In this document: piece after piece, positions 1-5,481 of the stretch
How the letters are laid out: each line of letters begins with the position of its first letter
Position numbering within the stretch: the stretch's first letter is position 1
Assembly: GCA_003161835.1 (NCBI GenBank)
Contig: PMNO01000244.1
Location: 8,469-13,949, forward strand
DNA length: 5,481 bases
Reading direction: 5' to 3'
From: Myxococcales bacterium
GTDB taxonomy: Bacteria > Myxococcota_A > Polyangia > Fen-1088
Made by a program: the position numbers and the translations under genes
Notes under the pieces: generated by a model
What the model was told of the DNA's origin: nothing
The model's input: the letters and a program-made list of their open reading frames with translations, nothing else
The model's database searches: none

Positions 1-1931
1 TGCACGGTGAATCCCGCCGGCACGGTGGTGAGAGCTCGACCGACCGCCGTGAGGCTCTCCGCGGAGAGGGTCGTCGACACCTCCGGCACCGAGGCGTCGG
101 AGCCGCCCCTGACGCGCGACCAGGCGCCCGCGAACGTGCTGGGCGGCGCGGGGGCCTGCAGTTTCGTTGCCACCTCCAACTCGGCCTCGAGGGCACGTCG
201 TTTGGTGGCCGCCATTTCGTCGGCGTCCGCGTCCGTCAAATCCAGCTGCTCCCCGAGCGGCCGGTGGCGCAAGGCCTGCAGGAACGCGGTACGTATCGAT
301 CCCTTGCGGTGGATGGCCCGGTACATCAAGGGCTGCGTGAACTCGGGCTCGTCACCCTCGTTGTGGCCGTACTTGCGGTAGCACCAGACCTCGATCAGGA
401 CGTCTCGGTGAAAATGCTGGCGGAAATCGACTGCCAGGTCGACGACCTGCGCGATCGCTTCCACGTCCTCGCCGTTGACGTGGAAGATGGGGATCTGCAA
501 CATGCGCGCGACGTCGGTCGCGTACGTCGACGAGTATTCGTTGCGGGGGGAGGTGGTAAATCCGATCTGGTTGTTGATGACGACATGGACGGTGCCGCCG
601 ACCCGGTAGCCTTCCAGCTCGGACATGTTCAGTCCCTCGGCCACCACTCCCTGACCGGCAAACGCCGCGTCCCCGTGCAACAGGATCGGCAGGCAGCGCG
701 CGCGTTGCGTGTCACCGGTGCGATCCTGCTTCGCGCGCACGCGGCCCTGCACCACGGTGTTCACGAACTCGAGATGGCTGGGATTGAAGGCGAGCGACAG
801 GTGAACCTTGTAGCTCGAACCATTCGTTCCAAAGGTGCGGTCGACCGAGTGCCCCAGATGGTATTTCACATCGCCGCCGCTCGGCCCTTCGAGGGTCGTT
901 TCGTTGTCGATGAACTCCGCGAAGATTTGCGCCGCTGGCTTTTCCAGCACGTTCGCGAGCACATTCAATCGGCCGCGATGAGCCATGCCGATCACGATCT
1001 CCGTGACGCCCTGGCTCCCCGCGCGCTGGATCAGGCGGTCGAGCAAGGGGATGACGCTGTCGCCGCCCTCCAGCGAGAAGCGCTTCTTTCCCAAGAACTT
1101 CGTGTGCAGGAACTGTTCGAACACCTCCGCGTCGATCGCCTTCCCCAGCAGGCGCTGGCGCTCGGCCAGGGTCAAGTCCAGACGATTGCGGGTGCTCTCC
1201 ATGCGGTGCAGCAACCAGGTGCGCAACTCGACATCGTGAAGGTGGGCGACCTCGGCGCCAATATGGCGGCAGTAGGTTTCACGCAGCAACGCGATCAGAT
1301 CGCCCAAAGTCGTTCGGTCGGGACCCGCCACGTTTTCCGAGCTGAATACATTGCCGAGATCCGACTCGCTGAGGCCAAACTCCTTGATGTCCAGGCTGGC
1401 CCCCGCGTTGCGCTTCACCAGGCCGAGCGGATCCAGATCCGCGGACAGGTGGCCCATTTCCCGATAGGCCTCGACCAACCGCTGAACGCGCTCGGCGCTG
1501 ACCGACGACGTCTTGCGAATGAGCGGAGCGGCCGCCGCGACCAGCGCCGCGACCGCCTGTCCACTGCCCATCTCGGCTGCGGCGGTTGGGATCGCGGTCG
1601 CCGCTCGCGCCGCACCGTCACCGGAGCCGGCCGCGCTGGTGGCGGTGCCGTTCCGGCGGCCGCTTCCGTTCGAGAAGTCGGGTCCGCGGCCCGTCTCGGC
1701 CGCGGGAGCGAAGATACTCCTTGGAAACGCCTCCGGCGGGGCAGGGGGCGGCGTCCCCATCTGGCGGAAGTATTCTTGCCAGGCCGGCTCGACCGAATCT
1801 GGCTGGGCGGCGTACTGAAAATACAGTTGCTCGACAAATGCGAGATTGGCGGGTCCGAGGCCGCTTGCGATTCGATCCGGGAGGCCCCCGTCGTGCGAGG
1901 CCCCGGCAGGCTGCTGCTGGTCTTGGTTCAT
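1..1931 (-). CDS. sucA: 2-oxoglutarate dehydrogenase E1 component, partial (C-terminus beyond left edge)
   Basis: This is the thiamine-diphosphate E1 subunit of the 2-oxoglutarate dehydrogenase complex (TCA cycle, cytoplasm). It decarboxylates 2-oxoglutarate and passes the succinyl group to the lipoyl group of E2. The frame is open from the ATG at 1931 to the left edge, giving 643 residues of a family usually near 930. What is seen: the N-terminal E1o segment at about 29-58 (AFVEQLYFQY, then PAWQEYF); an Ala/Gly/Pro-rich linker at about 59-135; YREMGH at 156-161; GMAHRGRLNVL at 315-325, whose His318 matches a conserved active-site His; GGDVKYH ending at His358; the ThDP/Mg motif HGDAAFAGQG at 419-428; NNQIGFTT at 453-460; and YGHNEGDEP at 521-529. 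The missing part is the C-terminal transketolase-like region. The start is the first Met ahead of the conserved N-terminal segment; the ribosome binding site is weak. The E2 gene sucB probably follows to the left, which is inference. Confidence 0.97.
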   Translation of the reverse strand, partial: MNQDQQQPAGASHDGGLPDRIASGLGPANLAFVEQLYFQYAAQPDSVEPAWQEYFRQMGTPPPAPPEAFPRSIFAPAAETGRGPDFSNGSGRRNGTATSAAGSGDGAARAATAIPTAAAEMGSGQAVAALVAAAAPLIRKTSSVSAERVQRLVEAYREMGHLSADLDPLGLVKRNAGASLDIKEFGLSESDLGNVFSSENVAGPDRTTLGDLIALLRETYCRHIGAEVAHLHDVELRTWLLHRMESTRNRLDLTLAERQRLLGKAIDAEVFEQFLHTKFLGKKRFSLEGGDSVIPLLDRLIQRAGSQGVTEIVIGMAHRGRLNVLANVLEKPAAQIFAEFIDNETTLEGPSGGDVKYHLGHSVDRTFGTNGSSYKVHLSLAFNPSHLEFVNTVVQGRVRAKQDRTGDTQRARCLPILLHGDAAFAGQGVVAEGLNMSELEGYRVGGTVHVVINNQIGFTTSPRNEYSSTYATDVARMLQIPIFHVNGEDVEAIAQVVDLAVDFRQHFHRDVLIEVWCYRKYGHNEGDEPEFTQPLMYRAIHRKGSIRTAFLQALRHRPLGEQLDLTDADADEMAATKRRALEAELEVATKLQAPAPPSTFAGAWSRVRGGSDASVPEVSTTLSAESLTAVGRALTTVPAGFTV

Positions 1932-2031
1932 CTTGATATCCGATCCGTTCGAGCTGCTACCACGAAAGTAGCGCGGCCGCGACCGGTCGGATTGTAGTGT
2001 ATTGGGGCACCGCGCGCCCACGCGCGCCGAG
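1932..2031 (-). other. Intergenic leader between the GGDEF gene and sucA
   Basis: This 100-bp gap separates the GGDEF stop codon from the sucA start. On the minus strand it begins with a GC-only inverted repeat, CGCGCG-4 nt-CGCGCG (2011-2026). No T-tract follows, so it is not a convincing intrinsic terminator. Further on is a -10-like TACAAT (1996-1991) with no recognisable -35 at the usual distance. Only weak GGAT purine runs precede the sucA ATG. sucA may be read through from the GGDEF gene or have its own promoter; the sequence does not decide. Confidence 0.4.
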
Positions 2032-2706
2032 CTATTTGACCAGCGCCAGCGTGGTGCCAGGCTCGGGCGGTCGGCGGCGGGCACCCCGACGCAGGCGGCG
2101 TTTTTCGGCGAGCAGGGCCAGTTCGGCCTTGGCGACCAGCTCCGAGGCCACCCGCGCGCCGGCTGGCCAGCGGGCGGATCCGATGCTGATACTCACCGGC
2201 ACGCCTTGTCGGGCTGCCGCCCGGATGACCGCCACCCGCAGGCGGGCCATTGCCAGATGGGTCCCGCGCACGTCGATGTCGGGCAACAAGATCATGAATT
2301 CATCAGCGCCCGTGCGACAGCACACGTCCGAGGCCCGTATCGCACCGCGCACCACACCGGCGACGTCCCGCAAGAAATTCGCACCGGCCCAGCGTCCAAA
2401 CTCGTGGTTCACACTCTCGAGATCGTTGACGTCAACGGACAACAGCGCGCCCCCCCGGGTGCGAGTTCGAGCCGCGCGCTCGAGCTCGTCCGCCAACCGC
2501 AGGTCGAAAAGAACGCGACTGCGTAGATCGGTCGACGGCGGCTCCTCGTGCGCGATCCGGCGCAAGTCGCGCAGCTCGTCCAGCTCCCGCATCAGCGAAA
2601 GGTTCTCCTCCAACAGCCGGCGCAACAACAGCTTTCGGCCCGCATGTAGGGAATCAGCGCCGATCGAACGACGGGGCGTTCGCGCAGTCGAAGTGAAGCG
2701 AGCCAT
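2032..2706 (-). CDS. Small soluble GGDEF-domain protein, probably non-catalytic, with an intact RxxD I-site
   Basis: A 224-residue protein with no signal peptide or membrane segment. Residues 25-50 form a leucine-rich, probably coiled-coil helix (LLEENLSLMRELDEL). Residues about 60-205 are a GGDEF domain, the fold that makes c-di-GMP from two GTP. The signature reads GADEF (133-137, in RTGADEFMILLP), so the second glycine is Ala. Aligned by eye to PleD, Asp92 keeps the first metal position and Asn100 the guanine-contacting Asn. Lys of the FK pair is Glu97, the usual ND is NH, and the guanine-contacting Asp of the GD pair is Ala109. The C-terminal AD-ALY-AK-GRN motif is blurred to AELALLAEKRRLRR. 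The product-binding I-site RxxD is intact (Arg124-Asp127), five residues before the signature. I infer a c-di-GMP receptor or a weak enzyme rather than a normal cyclase. GAGG lies 10 nt before the ATG. The gene sits between the HU terminator and sucA. Confidence 0.9.
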   Translation of the reverse strand: MARFTSTARTPRRSIGADSLHAGRKLLLRRLLEENLSLMRELDELRDLRRIAHEEPPSTDLRSRVLFDLRLADELERAARTRTRGGALLSVDVNDLESVNHEFGRWAGANFLRDVAGVVRGAIRASDVCCRTGADEFMILLPDIDVRGTHLAMARLRVAVIRAAARQGVPVSISIGSARWPAGARVASELVAKAELALLAEKRRLRRGARRRPPEPGTTLALVK

Positions 2707-2810
2707 GAAGAAGGGACCTCAAGACGGTTTCGGCTCCCGCGCAACGTCCGATAAGCCTCTGGCGCACCAAACTTCGTGTTTTGTGCGTGTCCCCCGCGCA
2801 CCGTGGCTCA
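2707..2810 (-). promoter_or_regulatory. Leader and probable promoter region of the GGDEF gene
   Basis: The terminator of the HU gene ends just upstream, so the GGDEF gene should need a promoter of its own in this stretch of about 100 bp (inference). A GAGG Shine-Dalgarno core (2720-2717) lies 10 nt before the ATG, slightly far but usable. I could not find a convincing paired -35/-10; TTATCG near the middle is only a loose -10 match. Confidence 0.35.
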
Positions 2811-2851
2811 AAATGAAAACGCGCCGACGGGGAGCCCCCGACCGGCGCGTT
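2811..2851 (-). terminator. Rho-independent terminator of the HU gene
   Basis: Read on the minus strand, a 9-bp perfect stem AACGCGCCG / CGGCGCGTT (2851-2843 with 2826-2818) encloses a second GC stem (CGGGG with CCCCG, 3-nt loop), separated by a small internal bulge. The hairpin is followed directly by a T-rich run, TTTTCATTTTGAG. Stem, GC content and U-tract together fit an intrinsic terminator. It lies about 75 bp downstream of the HU stop codon and faces the right way for that gene. On the plus strand no T-run follows, so it is not bidirectional. Confidence 0.88.
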
Positions 2852-2926
2852 GATACTTGGCTTGACGGCGCGGGCGACGAAGAACTCGCGATCGACGCGT
2901 CGCCTCCGTGCCCTCCAGCTCGGCTG
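2852..2926 (-). other. 3' untranslated region of the HU transcript
   Basis: About 75 bp lie between the HU stop codon and the terminator hairpin. No open frame with a ribosome binding site is visible. It contains a perfect 10-bp palindrome CGACGCGTCG (2893-2902), which could be a protein site or chance in GC-rich DNA. Confidence 0.4.
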
Positions 2927-3235
2927 CTAGACGAGCGCGTCCTTGGCGGCCTTGACCGGCCGGGCGCGAACGATCTTGCGCGCGGGCTTGGCCTTGAAGA
3001 CGGTGGGTTGGCCGGTGAACGGATTGACTCCGTTGCGGGCCTTGGTGGCGGGCTTCTTGATGACCAAAAACTTGGCGAAGCCGGGAACCAGAAATACGCC
3101 GCTCTTCTTCAGTTCCTTGTAGCCAATGGTGCACAACGATTCGAGCACCGACTTGACATCCTTGCGGGTCAGCTTGTCGGAGTGCTCGTCAGCGAGTTTC
3201 GAGATGAGCTCGGACTTGGACATAACCTTGGCCAT
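2927..3235 (-). CDS. HU/IHF-family nucleoid DNA-binding protein
   Basis: A 102-residue basic protein of the HU/IHF family, which binds and bends DNA as a dimer and compacts the nucleoid. The N-terminal helical dimerisation part begins MAKVMSKSELISKLADEH and is followed by KDVKSVLESL. The family signature is clear: PGFAKFLVIKKPATKARNG followed by NPFTG, with the conserved Asn-Pro at the tip of the DNA-binding beta arm. The arm between the GF..F turn and NP is about two residues longer than in E. coli HU and rich in Lys and Arg. The C-terminus (KAKPARKIVRARPVKAAKDALV) is also basic. The chosen start has GAAGAGGAG ending 5 nt before the ATG; an in-frame ATG seven codons upstream lacks this support. 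At 102 residues it is longer than classical HU (about 90). It forms its own transcription unit, with a promoter upstream and an intrinsic terminator downstream. I cannot tell HU from IHF roles by sequence alone. Confidence 0.95.
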   Translation of the reverse strand: MAKVMSKSELISKLADEHSDKLTRKDVKSVLESLCTIGYKELKKSGVFLVPGFAKFLVIKKPATKARNGVNPFTGQPTVFKAKPARKIVRARPVKAAKDALV

Positions 3236-3240
3236 CGGTT

Positions 3241-3245
3241 CTCCT
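3241..3245 (-). promoter_or_regulatory. Ribosome binding site of the HU gene
   Basis: AGGAG lies within the purine run GAAGAGGAG, with a 5-nt gap to the ATG at 3235. It decides the start: the upstream in-frame ATG at 3256 would have this site inside its coding sequence. Confidence 0.85.
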
Positions 3246-3330
3246 CTTCCCGGCACGAGACCGGTTCGTTTTGAAGCCGCCGAATGGGTGATCTCCCCGA
3301 TTTCCTGGCGGCAAGTTTTTTGGTGCGTGC

Positions 3331-3359
3331 ACTGTACGGGACAAATCGAGGGCTGTGAA
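3331..3359 (-). promoter_or_regulatory. Sigma70-like promoter for the HU gene
   Basis: On the minus strand, -35 TTCACA (3359-3354; 5 of 6 to TTGACA) and -10 TACAGT (3336-3331; 4 of 6 to TATAAT) are separated by exactly 17 bp. The start of transcription would fall near 3324, giving a leader of about 90 nt before the HU ATG. It is the best match I found in this intergenic region, but it was picked by eye and is unscored. Confidence 0.45.
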
Positions 3360-3478
3360 GCGGAAAGATCGGGTTTTCACCGTGATTTCAGGGGTTGGAG
3401 CACATCTGGTCGCGCGTCGAGCCGCCGCCCACCGTCGATTTTCGCGGGCGCTCGCCGCCGGGTTCGGGGCGTGAACGC

Positions 3479-4009
3479 CTACTGCGACCGGTAGCCAAAC
3501 ATGCGCGGCGCATCAGTTTCGGGCACCAGATGGATCGCGATCCTGTCGTCCCGATCGGTGAACGCCCGGGTGTGCACGGTCAGATAGCCCGGCGCGCGCA
3601 GGATGAGATCCACCGGGCCGGAGCCACGTGGCCGCGTTATTTCCAGTGGAGCGAAGCCGAAGTCCTTGGTCCCCCAGTACACATGCGCACGTTGAGGTGG
3701 GTCGACCAGAACTTTGATCGTGATCGCCTCGGAAGCCGGATCGCGTTCCCGCTCCTCCATGGAGAGTGATTCCGGAATTGGTGCATCGCCTCCCGCTCCT
3801 TCGTGTGGCGATTGCACGGCCAGCGCCGCGTCCGTCGTCGCATCCGACCCGGGGGCCACCTGAGGCGCCGGTAACGTGCGAGGTGAGCCGGTCCGCGCGC
3901 AGCCCCCCGGGACGGCGCAGGACAAAACGACAATGACAATAACGACGAGGGTGCCCGTGACCTGAGTGGCGAACGTGGCGCGCAAACACCGACGCAAGAG
4001 CGGGCTCAC
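3479..4009 (-). CDS. Putative exported or lipoprotein-like protein with a PEGA-like domain
   Basis: A 176-residue protein. The N-terminus has Arg residues (LLRRCLR) and a hydrophobic core at about 18-30 (TGTLVVIVIVVLS), then Cys31 and Cys37. VLSC or PGGC could be a lipobox, but neither is canonical, so lipidation is uncertain; a signal anchor is the alternative. Residues about 38-95 are a Pro/Ala/Ser/Glu-rich spacer. Residues about 96-162 form a compact beta-rich domain resembling PEGA: DPPQRAHVYWG, FAPLEI, then RAPGYLTVHTR and a closing strand IAIHLV. PEGA-type domains are common in secreted and envelope proteins and have no known catalysis. The start is GTG, supported by AGGAGG 6 nt upstream, and it overlaps the upstream transpeptidase stop as GTGA. 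That arrangement implies translational coupling and a shared envelope role. The exact function is unknown. Confidence 0.82.
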   Translation of the reverse strand: MSPLLRRCLRATFATQVTGTLVVIVIVVLSCAVPGGCARTGSPRTLPAPQVAPGSDATTDAALAVQSPHEGAGGDAPIPESLSMEERERDPASEAITIKVLVDPPQRAHVYWGTKDFGFAPLEITRPRGSGPVDLILRAPGYLTVHTRAFTDRDDRIAIHLVPETDAPRMFGYRSQ

Positions 4010-5481
4010 GGCTCACCTCCTCCGGCGGCCCTGCTTTCGGGTGATTCTGTCAGGACCGGCGGCTTCACCGTCGCATACTTGATTCCAGGCTTGTGGACGT
4101 AGCCCAGCACCGGCGTCTGCCGTAGGCCCCGGACCCGGCCCTCAAGAGTCTCCACCGGCAAGGGTGGATCCAGCTCGAAATAAAACCCGCGGCTGGGAAG
4201 GCGCAGGTCATAGAGATCCCCGCCCCACCAGAACGTGCGCCGAAAGTTGAGCGCGACCGGACCCAGAGTTCGAACCTTGCGGTGCGAGATCACGTAACTG
4301 AATAGCCGGACGGCCAGGTTGTTGTAGAGCCGGTGGCAACCGTGCGAAAAGCGGCCGCGCAACGACAAGTAGTCGAAAGAGCCGTGGGTGCGAATGCCAT
4401 TGTCGGAGTACACGACGCCGTCGGCCCCACGCCGCACCTGCTCGTGTATCGCGGCCACCAGGCCGTATGCAGAAAGGTATCCCGGTCCGGTTTCGTCGTA
4501 GTTGGTCACGTTGACGAACGAGCCGTTGACCAGTTTTTCCTTCACCATCGATCCGAGCGGCGACGACGTGGGTGGCAGCCACACGGGCGCCGCGACGATG
4601 TGGCGCCAGACCCGCGGGCCCACGTCCGAGACCTTGAACGCGTAGTATTCCTGGCCGTCGGAGGCCAGCTCCGAGCGCCAGCTGCCGACGGTCGTGCGCC
4701 AGCGAACCAGCGGAACGCGTTCCCCGCGCCATTTCACGTACAGGGTGAAGGATGGATACCGTTCGCGAGGCTGGGGTACGCGGTTGCCCTTGGCATCGAA
4801 AGGAAAGTCGTACCAGACGTCACCCCGGTCGATTTCGGCGGACAGATCCAAGATTCGCCCCGCCTGGTCGTACTCGGGTGGCTCGGGCAGCCGAACGGCG
4901 ACCAGCATGTGGCCGAAGTCGCGCCGGGGGTGACGCTGGAAAAATGCGAGCGCCTCCTCGGGCGTCTCGAGATCCAGCGCGGCGAGGACGGCATCCGTGG
5001 CGGCGCTGGTCCGGTTCGGAACGGCGTGACGCTGGCCATCGGCGCCCAAGTACGTCGGGGGCGGCTGCCCCACGGTTTCGACGCTGCCGTCCTCCACGAT
5101 TCCCGCCGCGTGCACCACCCGTTCGGTGAGCACCCGACGCAACGCCGCGAAGTCGAGCGCCAGGGGGCGCTTGGCCAGGCCTTCCAGCGTCGCGCGATTC
5201 AAGTCACCCTGGGCCATCAAGGCGTGCTTCTGTTGGAAGTTGTAAACAGCGGCGCGCATGACCGTGTCGTAGTGGCCGGGTGTGTGGCGTGAGTTGGCCA
5301 ACAGTCCTTCGCACGAAACCCGCTTCTCCACCTCGGAAAAAGCGGCGCGCTCGGCGGCGAAGCGGAGGTGCGCCTTGATGTCGCGGGCGAGGCGCGACCC
5401 GGCCTCGGTGTGGGCCAAGAGCGCGTTCAGATCGGTCAACCCGGCTCTCTGCAGGAGGGCATCCAATCGCTTGCCACGCGC
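4006..5481 (-). CDS. L,D-transpeptidase (YkuD family) with peptidoglycan-binding-like N-terminus, partial (5' end beyond right edge)
   Basis: L,D-transpeptidases work in the periplasm through a Cys acyl-enzyme. They make 3-3 peptidoglycan cross-links or attach proteins to the wall. The frame is open to the right edge, giving 491 visible residues (numbered from the edge). A TTG at 5466 is in frame but has no ribosome binding site, so the true start and any signal peptide lie outside. Residues about 54-103 resemble a peptidoglycan-binding domain (AAVYNFQQKHALMAQGDLN). From about 243 begins the YkuD catalytic domain (FTLYVKWRGERVPLVRWRTT). The active site is His366 in RTHGSFD, then SHGCHRLYN with catalytic Cys382. 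The spacing from the first His to SHGC is 12 residues, a little short for the family pattern, and His follows the Cys where Ile, Val or Met is usual. A tail of 109 residues follows Cys382, including an aromatic FWWGGDLYDLRLPSRGFYF segment. It is coupled to the PEGA-like gene by a 4-nt overlap. Confidence 0.92.
   Translation of the reverse strand, partial: ARGKRLDALLQRAGLTDLNALLAHTEAGSRLARDIKAHLRFAAERAAFSEVEKRVSCEGLLANSRHTPGHYDTVMRAAVYNFQQKHALMAQGDLNRATLEGLAKRPLALDFAALRRVLTERVVHAAGIVEDGSVETVGQPPPTYLGADGQRHAVPNRTSAATDAVLAALDLETPEEALAFFQRHPRRDFGHMLVAVRLPEPPEYDQAGRILDLSAEIDRGDVWYDFPFDAKGNRVPQPRERYPSFTLYVKWRGERVPLVRWRTTVGSWRSELASDGQEYYAFKVSDVGPRVWRHIVAAPVWLPPTSSPLGSMVKEKLVNGSFVNVTNYDETGPGYLSAYGLVAAIHEQVRRGADGVVYSDNGIRTHGSFDYLSLRGRFSHGCHRLYNNLAVRLFSYVISHRKVRTLGPVALNFRRTFWWGGDLYDLRLPSRGFYFELDPPLPVETLEGRVRGLRQTPVLGYVHKPGIKYATVKPPVLTESPESRAAGGGEP
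4016..4021 (-). promoter_or_regulatory. Strong ribosome binding site inside the end of the transpeptidase gene
   Basis: AGGAGG (within GGAGGAGGTGA) lies 6 nt before the GTG start of the PEGA-like gene. The site is made from the last codons of the upstream gene, which encode its Gly-Gly-Glu-Pro tail. It fixes the GTG start and fits stop-start coupling at the GTGA overlap. Confidence 0.88.

Larger units (their letters stand above)
3236..3478 (-). other. Intergenic region between the PEGA-like gene and HU
   Basis: These 243 bp hold no gene I can support. They contain the candidate HU promoter, an A6 tract on the minus strand just inside the predicted transcript (3315-3320), and the HU ribosome binding site. 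Next to the stop codon of the PEGA-like gene is a short inverted repeat, GGCGT-2 nt-ACGCC, without a T-run. I see no convincing intrinsic terminator for the upstream pair. Confidence 0.5.

Noticed and set aside
264..1997. A 577-codon plus-strand open frame
   Set aside because: It is the exact codon-register antisense of sucA. Its product shows no recognisable domain, while the minus strand gives unmistakable E1 motifs. Long antisense frames are expected where third positions are GC-rich.
2011..2026. CGCGCG inverted repeat after the GGDEF stop as a terminator
   Set aside because: The stem is short, made only of CG repeats, and no T-run follows on the minus strand. It could arise by chance in such GC-rich DNA.
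1997..3274. A 425-codon plus-strand open frame
   Set aside because: It runs antisense across the GGDEF gene, the terminator and HU. The product is Arg/Ser-rich with no domain, and no ribosome binding site is visible.
3236..3478. Small gene or RNA in the HU upstream region
   Set aside because: No start with a ribosome binding site and no terminator-like hairpin were found. The region is explained as HU promoter and leader.
4333..5292. A 319-codon plus-strand open frame
   Set aside because: It is antisense to the L,D-transpeptidase, whose catalytic motifs are clear on the minus strand.
5464..5466. TTG at 5466 as the transpeptidase start
   Set aside because: The frame stays open to the window edge, there is no Shine-Dalgarno sequence before it, and a periplasmic enzyme should begin with a signal sequence, which is not seen here.

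Overview
This is a GC-rich window in which every gene I can support lies on the minus strand, so it reads from right to left. The organism looks like a GC-rich Gram-negative bacterium, most plausibly a myxobacterium or relative (Myxococcota). That rests on general resemblance only: a diverged PEGA-like secreted protein, a long-armed HU protein, a GGDEF protein with changed catalytic residues, and strong third-position GC bias. No rRNA or other taxonomic marker is present.

Layout in transcription order: (1) 5481-4006, an L,D-transpeptidase (YkuD fold) with a peptidoglycan-binding-like N-terminal region, cut by the right edge. (2) 4009-3479, a small exported or lipoprotein-like protein with a PEGA-like domain. 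Its GTG start overlaps the transpeptidase stop by 4 nt and has a strong ribosome binding site. (3) 3478-3236, an intergenic region with a sigma70-like promoter. (4) 3235-2927, an HU-family nucleoid protein, followed by a clear rho-independent terminator at 2851-2811. (5) 2706-2032, a small soluble GGDEF protein whose catalytic site is altered but whose RxxD inhibitory site is intact. (6) 1931 to the left edge, the first 643 residues of 2-oxoglutarate dehydrogenase E1 (sucA). This gene is open to the window edge and is the largest in the window.

Functionally there are three blocks: a cell-envelope pair (transpeptidase plus PEGA-like protein), a stand-alone HU unit with its own promoter and terminator, and a putative c-di-GMP-binding protein placed 100 bp upstream of a TCA-cycle gene. 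The best candidate for something undescribed is the GGDEF protein, which looks more like a c-di-GMP receptor than a cyclase. The coupled transpeptidase/PEGA pair comes second. I see no mobile elements, CRISPR arrays, tRNA or rRNA genes. The long plus-strand open frames are antisense shadows of the minus-strand genes.
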